NCBI RefSeq assembly: GCF_003096075.1
Contig: NZ_CP015449.1
Location: 372,001 to 436,000, forward strand
Length of the DNA: 64,000 bases
Direction of reading: 5' to 3'
From: Dietzia lutea
GTDB lineage: Bacteria; Actinomycetota; Actinomycetes; Mycobacteriales; Mycobacteriaceae
This document shows, piece by piece, positions 36,228 to 44,237 of this stretch. The notes beneath the pieces were generated by a model. The model worked only from the letters and a program-made list of their open reading frames with translations. It was not told the origin of the DNA and did no database searches. The position numbers and the translations under genes are program-made. How positions within the stretch are numbered: the first letter of the stretch is position 1; each line of letters begins with the position of its first letter.

Positions 36228-37711
36228 GCGGTGCCCGCGGGTGCGGTGCCCGCGGGTGCGGTGCCCGCGGGTGCGGTGCCCGCGGGTGCGGTGCCCGCGG
36301 GTGTGGCGGCCGTGGGCGCGTCGGCGACCAGCCCGTGGACGGCGGCGTCACGCTGCGCGGCGTGCACGATCGTCGGCTTGGCCTCGCCCAGGTGCACCAG
36401 GACCGGGGTCACCGACGTCCAGAAGCGGCTCAGCGAGCTCAGGCCCTCGTTCTCGGCCCGCGCCTGCGCCCGCTCGGCCCGCGTGTCGTCGGCGCGTGTG
36501 GGGTGCAGGGCGGCGCGCTTGCCCTCGATCCGGTCGTCCTTGCGCTGCGAGATGACGTACCCCAGCGCGAATGCCACACTCCGCGGCATCCGCCCGGACA
36601 GCAGCACGTGCGCCTCCGGGTAGTCGTCGAGCACCTGCTCCACCGCCCCGGACAGCTCCTCCACCAGCCGGGCGAACGCCCGCCGGTTTACCTGCCGACC
36701 GCTCGCGCCCGGGTACCAGCGCCCGGCCGGAAGCGTCCACGGGCGGAGGGTGGCCTCGCCCGCCGCGCCCGCGTTCGTGCCCCCGCCGGCGTCCGTGCCG
36801 ACGGCGTTCGCGGTGGCGGAGCCTGTCCGGTCGGCTCCGTCCGCGCGCTCGGCGGGTCCGACGACGACGACGAGGTCCGCCGCCTCCCGCAGCGGATGTC
36901 CCGCGTCCACCTCGGAGACCGGTCCGCCCCCTTCAAGCTGGAGCGAGAGCCAGACCCGCCGCACGGAAGTCCGGTCCGCTGGCGCCTCGACCGCCGACCC
37001 GGCGGGCAGGGTCACCATCGCCAGTTCCGCGCCGGGTTGGCTGCGGCGGGACCGCCACCGCCGCTCGGTCCACTCGTCGTCGCCGTCGTCGAAATACACG
37101 GTGCGCACGCCTGTGTCCCCGCCCGGAAGGCGCCGCTTCCGGGCTGCCACGGGCAGCTCGGCGAGGTGCGTGCGCTCGCGCAGGAGGGTGTCGTAGCCGA
37201 CCGCCAGCGCCGCCGGGAACGCGAGGTTCGGCGCCAGGAGGAAGCCGGTCGCGTCGTCGTCGTCGTTCATCGCCCGCTCGAGCTCGTCGGAGATGTGGTC
37301 GACCTCGCGGCGTAGGTCCACCACGGCGTTGGCGGTGCCGAACCAGCCCGTCGCAGAGCGGAAACCGAGACTGCGGGCGTTGGCCACGTCCACGGCGGCA
37401 CGCATCCGGTCCGCGCTCTCGGCCGGCAGGAGTCGCAGGTAGTACAGCGTGCCGTTGTGCGCCATGAGCCACGCGCGCAGGGCCATCGCCGCCACCAGCA
37501 CGAGCAGGGTGCCGAGGAACCAGCCCAACCGCGACGGCGAGGTGCACGTCTCGGACCACAGGTCGGACACCGTGGAGATCGTGCACGACGCATCGCGGGC
37601 GATGAGGTCCTCCGCGACCAGCCCACCGAACGCGGTGGTCAGCGCGACCGTGATGGCGATGAGCGTTTCGAGGACGAACACGCGCATGAGCGTATCGGTC
37701 GCCTCGGACAC
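36179..37711 (-). CDS. Two-TM protein with a SAVED-like C-terminal half
   Basis: The product is 510 residues. Two transmembrane helices at the N-terminus (about 9-30 and 60-82) flank a short external loop with two cysteines. The next ~80 residues are helical. Residues ~230-400 look like a SAVED domain: a strand in WLSLQLEGG, HPLREAADLVVVVGP, then RRAFARLVEELSGAVEQVL, and HVLLSGRMPRSVAFALGYVIS, matching the family's last strand, Pro-containing turn and Ala-Phe-x-x-Gly helix. SAVED domains sense cyclic nucleotides in CBASS, and 2TM-SAVED effectors are known. No cyclase is visible next to it here, so the call is tentative. The tail is five AGTAP repeats, and the end is formed by a palindromic element. 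It is divergent from 37761 (49 bases). Confidence 0.4.
   Translation of the reverse strand: MSEATDTLMRVFVLETLIAITVALTTAFGGLVAEDLIARDASCTISTVSDLWSETCTSPSRLGWFLGTLLVLVAAMALRAWLMAHNGTLYYLRLLPAESADRMRAAVDVANARSLGFRSATGWFGTANAVVDLRREVDHISDELERAMNDDDDATGFLLAPNLAFPAALAVGYDTLLRERTHLAELPVAARKRRLPGGDTGVRTVYFDDGDDEWTERRWRSRRSQPGAELAMVTLPAGSAVEAPADRTSVRRVWLSLQLEGGGPVSEVDAGHPLREAADLVVVVGPAERADGADRTGSATANAVGTDAGGGTNAGAAGEATLRPWTLPAGRWYPGASGRQVNRRAFARLVEELSGAVEQVLDDYPEAHVLLSGRMPRSVAFALGYVISQRKDDRIEGKRAALHPTRADDTRAERAQARAENEGLSSLSRFWTSVTPVLVHLGEAKPTIVHAAQRDAAVHGLVADAPTAATPAGTAPAGTAPAGTAPAGTAPAGTAPESATPTTDPLPRQE
36224..36298. repeat. Perfect 15-bp tandem repeat x5
   Basis: Five identical units of GGGTGCGGTGCCCGC (75 bp) inside the coding sequence, translated on the minus strand as AGTAP repeats. 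It joins the family-3 element. Confidence 0.9.
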
Positions 37712-37760
37712 CGGCCGCGAAGTGGCGACGCGGCCTCCGGGGCGGGCCTAGGCTTCTGGC

Positions 37761-39272
37761 ATGACCCGCACGATCGTCCGGCCCCTGCCCCGCGCGGTGC
37801 CCGCTCCCGTCGCCGACCCCGCCCCGGGCCGGGCGGCGGTCCTGTGCGGCGTCGCGGCCGCGCTGCTACTGGCGCTGTTCCTCATGCCGTTCGCGCCGGC
37901 CCGCGCCCAGGCTCCCGCGCCCGTGCCCGCGCAGGCACCGGCTCCCCAGACTCCCGCCGAGGCGCCGGCCGCCACCGAGGTGGCCGTGGGCGTCACCGAC
38001 CGGGCCGGCGTCCTGTCGTCAGGCGACCAGGACCTGCTGCGCGCCGAGACCGCGCGGATCGCGTTCCCGCCGCAGGTCACGCGCGTCGAGTACCTGGTCT
38101 TCGACGACGGCGGCGACAACCTCAACGACACGACCGAGCGCTTCGCCCAGTCCGAGCGGCCCGACCTCGTCGCCGAGGACAGGGAGAAGTGGGCACCGGG
38201 CACGCTCATCGTGGCCAACGACACCGAGGCGCGCGACGTGGGCATCTACTGCGGCGACGACGTCTGCGGCGCCCTCGACATCTTCGAGGGCCCGCACCTC
38301 GACGGCGCGCTGGAGGCGATGAAGGACCCGATGCGGCGGGAGAACCACGCGATGGGTCTGCTCGCGGGTGCGCAGGCCGCGAACGACCCGACCGTGACGG
38401 GCCCGGAGCCCGAGGAGGCGCCGGCCTGGCTGCCATGGGCGTTCGCCGGTGCGGGTGTCGTGGGTGCGGGCGCGGTCGGTGCGGCCGTCGCGTCGAGCCG
38501 TAAGAAGAAGGCGACGACGGCGAGGGAGCGCTACGACCGGGTCTCCCGCGAATACGGGCGGGTCGCGCAGGAGCTCACCGGGCTGGACGTGCGCGCCAAC
38601 TCGCTCACCTCCCCGCTGGCCGACGACGAGCTGCGGTCCCAGTGGGCGGACGTTCGGGACCGGTTCGTCTCGCTGGACACCGTGATGGGCCGGATCGGGG
38701 ACCTGCGGCCCGACTCGACCGACTCGGAGTTCCGGGCCAAGGCCACCGACATCGAGCTCGCGCACACGACGGTCGACCAGATGGAGACCGCCGAGAAGAA
38801 CATCGACCAGCTGTTCCGCATGGAGCAGGGCGACGGCGACGTGCGCCGACGCCAGCTCGGCGAGCTACACGAGGACATGGCTGCGGCCGCGCTGGGGACG
38901 AAGGACGAGCGGTTGGCCGCGGAGGCCCGGGCTTTGGACGCTCGGGCGGACGAGCTGGCCCGCGACACACAGGCGCCCGATTTCATGGACCGATATGCGC
39001 GCCTGGTGGTGGACTACAGGCTCGTCGTGGAGGCGATCCGCGAGCGGGAGATGTCGGATGTGAAGACCGCCAAGGACGCGGGGGACCGCCACGCGCCCCG
39101 GCTGTACGACCGCGACTGGCGCGCCGGCTACGGCTACAACGGCTTCGTCCCGTACTACGTCGTGTCGAGCTGGCACGCCCATGACGTGCAGGCGGCGCAG
39201 TCGGCGAGCTCGACCAACACGAGCTACTCCAACCCGTCGTTCTCGGGTGGCGGCGGGTCGAGCGGGTACTGA
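37761..39272 (+). CDS. Secreted DUF5129-type protein with TPM-like domain
   Basis: The product is 503 residues. A signal or anchor helix (about 25-47, ending ARAQ) is followed by a Pro/Ala linker. The external domain (VGVTDRAGVLSSGDQDLLRAETARIAFPP, then TLIVANDTEARDVGIYCGDD) resembles the TPM/DUF5129 fold. A second transmembrane helix (WLPWAFAGAGVVGAGAVGAAVA, ~225-246) precedes a long helical cytoplasmic domain (~250-450), rich in Arg and Glu, and a Ser/Gly-rich tail. Its likely layout is extracytoplasmic sensor, membrane, cytoplasmic coiled coil. Function unknown. Divergent with the SAVED-like gene, so both may share a control region of 49 bases. Confidence 0.6.
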   Translation: MTRTIVRPLPRAVPAPVADPAPGRAAVLCGVAAALLLALFLMPFAPARAQAPAPVPAQAPAPQTPAEAPAATEVAVGVTDRAGVLSSGDQDLLRAETARIAFPPQVTRVEYLVFDDGGDNLNDTTERFAQSERPDLVAEDREKWAPGTLIVANDTEARDVGIYCGDDVCGALDIFEGPHLDGALEAMKDPMRRENHAMGLLAGAQAANDPTVTGPEPEEAPAWLPWAFAGAGVVGAGAVGAAVASSRKKKATTARERYDRVSREYGRVAQELTGLDVRANSLTSPLADDELRSQWADVRDRFVSLDTVMGRIGDLRPDSTDSEFRAKATDIELAHTTVDQMETAEKNIDQLFRMEQGDGDVRRRQLGELHEDMAAAALGTKDERLAAEARALDARADELARDTQAPDFMDRYARLVVDYRLVVEAIREREMSDVKTAKDAGDRHAPRLYDRDWRAGYGYNGFVPYYVVSSWHAHDVQAAQSASSTNTSYSNPSFSGGGGSSGY

Positions 39273-39379
39273 CCCGGTGCGGCTGCCCGGCGTGTACTCG
39301 GCGCGCGGTCGGGCGCGGCGCGACTATCGGCTACCCCACCGGAGTCCGGGCGGGCTCCGGCCGGGTGCGCGACCCGGGC

Positions 39380-39540
39380 AACGAGGCAGCGCACCTGCCC
39401 TGACGTACGCTGCCCCACCGGCTTACGCTGGGAGAATGCCCGATTTCAGCCCGCTTGCGCTGGGCGAGTGGACCATTTCGCCAGCGTAAGCCGGTGAGGC
39501 AGCGCATCTGGCGGGACTCACGCTGGCTGAGTGCACGCCG
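39380..39540. repeat. Family-2 dispersed element with 24-bp inverted arms (copy 3)
   Basis: Inverted arms at 39408-39431 (CGCTGCCCCACCGGCTTACG...) and 39481-39504 pair at 23 of 24 positions around a 49-base loop. The right arm and flank (GTGAGGCAGCGCA, CTCACGCTGGCTGAGTGCACG region) match the elements at 18.6 and 26.4 kb. It occupies most of the 280-bp gap 39273-39553; no gene is seen. Confidence 0.75.
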
Positions 39541-39553
39541 CCGCGGGCCGGGG

Positions 39554-40279
39554 TCAGCCCTCGACGATCTCCACCGACTCGATGGTGTGCGTGGTCTGGG
39601 GCCGCCCCTGGGGGCTGCCGTCGGACTCGATCGCGGTGACGGCCTCCATGCCCTCGGTGACGGTGCCGAACAGGCTGTAGTCCGGCGGCAGCGAGACGCC
39701 GGCGTCGCCGGTGACGATGAAGAACTGAGAACCGTTGGTGTCCGGCCCGGCGTTGGCCATGGCCATCGACCCGATCTCGTACTCGCCCCCGGCGGGCAGC
39801 TCGTCGGCGAACTCGTAGCCCGGGCCGCCGCTGCCGGTGCCCTTCGGATCGCCGCCCTGGATCATGAAGCCGGGGATCACGCGGTGGAACGTGATGCCGT
39901 CGTAGTAGTTGTGGCGGGCCAGGAAGACGAAGTTGTTGACCGTCTCCGGGGCCTTCTCCTCGAGCAGGTCCACGGTGACGGCCCCGGCGTCGGTGGTGAT
40001 GACGGCCGAGTAGTCGACCCCCGGGGTCAGACACATCGGCGGGGCCGAATCGAACTCGGTGGTGCGCTCGGCGGTCCCCTCGGCGGGCGGGCACTCGACT
40101 TCGCCGCCCGACTCGCGGCCCTCACTCTGCGTCGCGCTGGTCGTCCCGCCGGTCGCCTGCTCGTCGGAGGTCGTGTCGTCGGAGCCGCAGCCGGCGAGCG
40201 CGAGGGGCGCGGCGAGGGCGAGCACTCCGAGGGCGGTGCGGACGGTCGGGCGGCGGCGTGGCGAAGCGGTGAGGTGCAT
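39554..40279 (-). CDS. Lipoprotein peptidyl-prolyl cis-trans isomerase (cyclophilin)
   Basis: The product is 241 residues. Lipoprotein signal peptide with lipobox LAGC (Cys ~30), then a Ser/Thr/Gly linker. The cyclophilin core starts with AVITTDAGAVTVDLLEEKAPETVNNFVFLA and has the catalytic FHRVIPGFMIQGGD, plus GSQFFI and DYSLFGTVTEGME. It speeds proline isomerisation of exported proteins on the outer face of the membrane. It sits between the DUF5129-type gene and glfT2 on the opposite strand. Confidence 0.9.
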   Translation of the reverse strand: MHLTASPRRRPTVRTALGVLALAAPLALAGCGSDDTTSDEQATGGTTSATQSEGRESGGEVECPPAEGTAERTTEFDSAPPMCLTPGVDYSAVITTDAGAVTVDLLEEKAPETVNNFVFLARHNYYDGITFHRVIPGFMIQGGDPKGTGSGGPGYEFADELPAGGEYEIGSMAMANAGPDTNGSQFFIVTGDAGVSLPPDYSLFGTVTEGMEAVTAIESDGSPQGRPQTTHTIESVEIVEG

Positions 40280-40314
40280 GGGACGAGACTAGGTGGTGAG
40301 CCGGTCCGAGTGGG

Positions 40315-40407
40315 CGCCCGCCTACGCGCCGGGGTGGGCACCGCATACGCGCCCGGGTGGGTGCCCGCCTACGCCCCGGGATGGACGCCCGCATGTGCGC
40401 GGGTGGG
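40315..40407. repeat. Degenerate ~23-24-bp tandem repeat upstream of glfT2
   Basis: Four imperfect units of the form GCCCGCCTACGCGCCGGGGTG, of 22-24 bases, between the cyclophilin and glfT2 genes. They could be translated in one frame as APAYAPGW-like repeats, but no start and stop support a gene. The rest of 40280-40576 holds nothing I can identify. Confidence 0.75.
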
Positions 40408-40576
40408 GCCCCGGCGCGTGGTGGGCGGGGTGCGTCGGCCCCGACGGGTACGATCGACCCGGCTTTCGTCCCGCACCCGCGCCTCCCCGGCGGCGGCGCA
40501 GCGGGCGCGGAGGTGCGACAGGGCACAGCAATGTGGACGAGGGCGGCCCCGGCCGTCGGGACGGGGACACGCACAC

Positions 40577-42577
40577 ATGGAACATCACGGCCACCACGAG
40601 TTGGTCGACGAGGTCGAGCGATCGGTCGCCGCGCTCGCCGATCCACGTGGCCGGGAATGCCTCCAGCGGATCATCCTGCCGCGGGCCGGCGAGCCGCTCG
40701 ACGTGCGCTCGCTCTACCTCGACGAGGCCCCCACCAACACCCGCCGCGCCCACTCGTCCACCCGGACGTCGCTCGGCATCGGCGCGGACTCCGAGGTCTC
40801 CTTCGCCACCTACTTCAACGCGTTCGCCGCGGCCTACTGGCGCCGGTGGACGGTCCTGGACGAGGTCGTCCTGCGGCTGACCGTCCGCGGCGCCGGCCGC
40901 GTCGACCTGTACCGCTCGAAGATCGACGGCTCCCGCATCGCGGTAACCGGGGACGTCGTCGGCGAGCCGGGACAGGCCGGACAGGTCACCACGGTCGAGT
41001 TCGTGTGCGACCTGGGTCCGTTCGAGGACGGCGGCTGGATCTGGTTCGACCTCACCTCCGACACGGACGTCGAGCTTCTCTCTGGCGGCTGGTACTCCGC
41101 GGTCGACGCCCCGGCCACGCGCCCGGACGCCGGCCCGGACGGTCGGCCTGACCCGGCCGTGCAGGTGCCCAACGACCGCCGCGTGACCGTCGGTATCCCC
41201 ACGTTCAACCGGCCCGGTGACGCGGTGGCCGCGCTGCGGGCGCTGACGTCCGACCCGGAGGTCGACGCGGTGATCGACGCGGTCCTCATGCCGGACCAGG
41301 GCGACAGGAAGGTCCGCGACGAGCCCGGGTTCGCGGAGGCGGCGGAGTTTCTCGGCGACCGGCTGCACATCTTCGACCAGCCGAACCTCGGCGGCTCGGG
41401 CGGCTACAGCCGCATCATGTACGAGGCGCGGAGGCTGACGGACTCCCCGTACATCCTGTACATGGACGACGACATCGAGATCGAACCCGACTCGATCCTG
41501 CGGTCGCTGGCGTTCGGGCGTTTCGCCACCGTCCCGATGCTGGTCGGCGGGCAGATGCTCAACCTGCAGGAACGCAGCCACCTGCATACGATGGGCGAGG
41601 TGGTGGGCGCCCACGACTTCATGTGGACCGCCGCCCCGCACGCGGACTACGACTACGACTTCTCCACGTACCAGCTCACGGACCGCGACAACCCCAAGCC
41701 GCTGCACCGCCGGATCGACGTGGACTACAACGGCTGGTGGATGTGCCTCATCCCGCGCGTGGTGGCCGAGAAGATCGGCCAGCCGCTGCCGCTGTTCATC
41801 AAGTGGGACGACGCGGAGTACGGCCTGCGCGCGCGACGGGCCGGCCACCCCACGGTCACCATGCCCGGCGTGGCGATCTGGCACATGGCGTGGTCGGACA
41901 AGGACGACGCGATCGACTGGCAGGCCTACTTCCACCTGCGCAACCGCCTCGTGGTGGCGTCGCTCTACCACGACGGCGACCACAAGGGGATCATGCAGTC
42001 CAGCCTCAAGGCGCTGGTCAAGCACCTGGTCTGTCTCGAGTACTCGACGGTGGCCATCCAGATCGAGGCGATCCGCGACTTCCTCCGCGGCCCCGAGGCC
42101 CTGTACGAGTTGCTGCCCACCGCGCTGCCCAAGGTGCGGGCGATGCGCGCGGAGTTCCCGGACGCCGTGCTCATCCCGTCGGCCGTCGACCTGCCCGCAC
42201 CGTCGGGCGGCCCGGCCGGGATCCACTCCGAACCCCGCGGCCCGGTCCGCAAGGCCGTCGCGTTGGCCAGGGGGCTCGCGCACACCCTGAGCAAGGACGA
42301 CAAGCGTCACCACGAGGTGCCGCAGGCCAACTTCCCGCCGATCGAGGCGCGCTGGTACTCGCTCAGCCGGGTCGACGGCGCCACCGTCACCACCGCCGAC
42401 GGCCGCGGGGTGGTCTACCGCAAGCGCGACCGCGAGCTGGCCACCGCGCTGTTCAAGGAGTCGGCGGCCCTGCACCGTGAGCTGTTCCGGCGGTTCCCCG
42501 AGATGCGGCGTCGCTACCGTGACGCCCACACCGAACTCGTCACCAAGGAGGCCTGGAGCCGTGTCTTCGATGCCTGA
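40577..42577 (+). CDS. glfT2: Galactofuranosyltransferase GlfT2
   Basis: The product is 666 residues, close to the mycobacterial enzyme. It polymerises the galactan of arabinogalactan, alternating beta-1,5 and beta-1,6 galactofuranose links, on the cytoplasmic face. The GT-A catalytic parts are visible: VGIPTFNRPGDAV (~209), the metal-binding DDD in YMDDDIEIEPD (~296), and WDDAEYGLRARRAGH with the downstream His of VAIWHMAW. The ATG at 40577 gives the expected N-terminal beta-sandwich. The end overlaps the PAP2 gene by 17 bases. Confidence 0.95.
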   Translation: MEHHGHHELVDEVERSVAALADPRGRECLQRIILPRAGEPLDVRSLYLDEAPTNTRRAHSSTRTSLGIGADSEVSFATYFNAFAAAYWRRWTVLDEVVLRLTVRGAGRVDLYRSKIDGSRIAVTGDVVGEPGQAGQVTTVEFVCDLGPFEDGGWIWFDLTSDTDVELLSGGWYSAVDAPATRPDAGPDGRPDPAVQVPNDRRVTVGIPTFNRPGDAVAALRALTSDPEVDAVIDAVLMPDQGDRKVRDEPGFAEAAEFLGDRLHIFDQPNLGGSGGYSRIMYEARRLTDSPYILYMDDDIEIEPDSILRSLAFGRFATVPMLVGGQMLNLQERSHLHTMGEVVGAHDFMWTAAPHADYDYDFSTYQLTDRDNPKPLHRRIDVDYNGWWMCLIPRVVAEKIGQPLPLFIKWDDAEYGLRARRAGHPTVTMPGVAIWHMAWSDKDDAIDWQAYFHLRNRLVVASLYHDGDHKGIMQSSLKALVKHLVCLEYSTVAIQIEAIRDFLRGPEALYELLPTALPKVRAMRAEFPDAVLIPSAVDLPAPSGGPAGIHSEPRGPVRKAVALARGLAHTLSKDDKRHHEVPQANFPPIEARWYSLSRVDGATVTTADGRGVVYRKRDRELATALFKESAALHRELFRRFPEMRRRYRDAHTELVTKEAWSRVFDA

Positions 42578-43187
42578 TCCCGCGGGTTCGGTCGAGATCC
42601 CCGTACCCACCGGCGAGGTCCGGCTCCTGGCGGCGGTGCAGAAGCGCCTGCTCGCGGTGCCCGGGTCGCGTCAGGCGGCCGTGGCGATGTCCCACGTCGG
42701 CGAGCACGCCCTCGGCTGGATGGCGATCGCGGCGGCCGGCATGGTCGTCGACCCCGACCGCCGTGGCCGCTGGGCCATGGTCGGTGTCGGCAGCTTCGGC
42801 GCCCACGCCACGTCCGTCGTCGTCAAGCGGGTCGTACGCCGCCGGCGACCGGACCACCCGTCCGTCGCCGTGGGGGTGGGCACCCCCTCCAAGTTGAGCT
42901 TCCCCTCGTCCCACGCCACCTCGACGACCGCGTTCGCCCTGCTCGCGGGGTCGGTGTCAGGCGTTCCGGTCGCGCCGGCGCTCGTGCCGCTGATGCTGGC
43001 GTCCAGGTTGGTGCTCGGAGTCCATTACCCTTCGGATGTGGTCGCCGGTGCCGCCGTCGGTGCGGGCTGCGCTGCCCTCACCCGCGCGGTCTGGCCCTCG
43101 GACGCGGTCCAGCAGGTCCTGCCCGGGGCACTGCGCGACGGCGCGGCGGGCCCGCGCGCCACCCAGATTCCCGAGGAGAAGCGATGA
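42561..43187 (+). CDS. PAP2-family phosphatase (decaprenyl-phosphoribose pathway)
   Basis: The product is 208 residues from a GTG start with GGAG upstream; ATG 42570 is an alternative. The three PAP2 motifs are present: KRVVRRRRPDHP, SFPSSHATSTTAF and GVHYPSDVVAG, with the active-site His and Asp. Three to four transmembrane segments. By position (Rv3807c) it should remove the 5-phosphate of decaprenylphosphoryl-phosphoribose before epimerisation to the arabinose donor DPA. It overlaps glfT2 and, by four bases (ATGA), ubiA. Confidence 0.88.
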   Translation: MSSMPDPAGSVEIPVPTGEVRLLAAVQKRLLAVPGSRQAAVAMSHVGEHALGWMAIAAAGMVVDPDRRGRWAMVGVGSFGAHATSVVVKRVVRRRRPDHPSVAVGVGTPSKLSFPSSHATSTTAFALLAGSVSGVPVAPALVPLMLASRLVLGVHYPSDVVAGAAVGAGCAALTRAVWPSDAVQQVLPGALRDGAAGPRATQIPEEKR

Positions 43188-44221
43188 CCGATCAGACCGG
43201 AGTGCCGGCCGCCCGGGGCGGGACGGAACACCATCTCCTGGGCGCCGAACCGCACACGGCCAACGAGATCGACGACATCGAGGAGGCTGTCGAGGAGTCC
43301 GGGGGCGCGCCCCCGAAGAACCTGCTCGACGGCATGGTCAAGGCCCTCCGGCCGCGTCAGTGGGTCAAGAACGTCCTCGTCATCGCCGCGCCCGCCGCGG
43401 CGGGTTCGCAGACGCTCACCGACGGCAGCGTCCTGTTCTCCGTCTTCATCGCGTTCGTGGCGTTCTGTATGGCCGCTTCGAGCGTGTACCTCATCAACGA
43501 CGCGATGGACGTCGAGGCCGACCGTGCGCACCCGACCAAGCGCTTCCGGCCCATCGCGGCGGGCGTCCTGCCCGTCGGCCTCGCCTACGCGATGGCGGTG
43601 GTGCTCATCGTCGCCGCGCTCGTCCTCTCGGTGCTGTTCGCGCACCCGGCCCTGGCGATCGTCGTGGCCGTGTACATCGTGCTGCAGCTCATGTACTGCT
43701 TCGGGCTCAAGCACCAGCCGGTGCTCGACATCGCGTTCGTCTCGTCCGGCTTCCTGCTGCGCGCGGTCGCCGGCGGTGCGGCCGCCGAGGTCGAGATCTC
43801 GCAGTGGTTCCTGCTCGTCATGGCGTTCGGTTCGCTGTTCATGGCCGCGGGCAAGCGGTACGCGGAGCTGAGCCTGCACCTGAAGACGGGCGCGAAGATC
43901 CGCAAGGCTCTGGAGAGCTACACGCCCACCTACCTGCGGTTCGTCTGGACGCTGTCGGCCACGGTGCTCGTGCTCTGCTACGCGCTGTGGGCGTACGACC
44001 GGGGCTCGGATCCCACCCAGCCGAGCGGCGCGGCGATCTGGCTGCAGATCTCGATCGTGCCGTTCACCATCGCCGTCCTGCGCTACGCGGTCGACGTCGA
44101 CGCCGCGCAGGCCGGCGAGCCCGAGGACATCGCGCTGGGCGACCGGGTCCTGCAGGTCCTCGCCGCGCTGTGGGTCCTGACCGTGGTGATCGGGGTCTAT
44201 ATCGTCCCGTCGCTGGCCTGA
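43184..44221 (+). CDS. ubiA: Decaprenyl-phosphate phosphoribosyltransferase UbiA
   Basis: The product is 345 residues. It transfers phosphoribose from PRPP to decaprenyl phosphate, the committed step to the arabinose donor for arabinogalactan and LAM. About nine transmembrane helices follow a soluble N-terminus of ~55 residues (longer than usual). The UbiA-type motif INDAMDVEADRAHPTKRFRP at ~104-122 carries the conserved Asp-x3-Asp. Placed between the PAP2 gene and aftB as in M. tuberculosis Rv3807c-Rv3805c. Confidence 0.95.
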   Translation: MTDQTGVPAARGGTEHHLLGAEPHTANEIDDIEEAVEESGGAPPKNLLDGMVKALRPRQWVKNVLVIAAPAAAGSQTLTDGSVLFSVFIAFVAFCMAASSVYLINDAMDVEADRAHPTKRFRPIAAGVLPVGLAYAMAVVLIVAALVLSVLFAHPALAIVVAVYIVLQLMYCFGLKHQPVLDIAFVSSGFLLRAVAGGAAAEVEISQWFLLVMAFGSLFMAAGKRYAELSLHLKTGAKIRKALESYTPTYLRFVWTLSATVLVLCYALWAYDRGSDPTQPSGAAIWLQISIVPFTIAVLRYAVDVDAAQAGEPEDIALGDRVLQVLAALWVLTVVIGVYIVPSLA

Positions 44222-44237
44222 CCCCGGCGGACACACG

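Noticed and set aside
40293-40577. Upstream extension of glfT2 into the tandem-repeat region
   Set aside because: The frame is open but the ATG at 40577 gives the known GlfT2 N-terminus; the upstream translation is a Pro/Gly/Arg repeat only.
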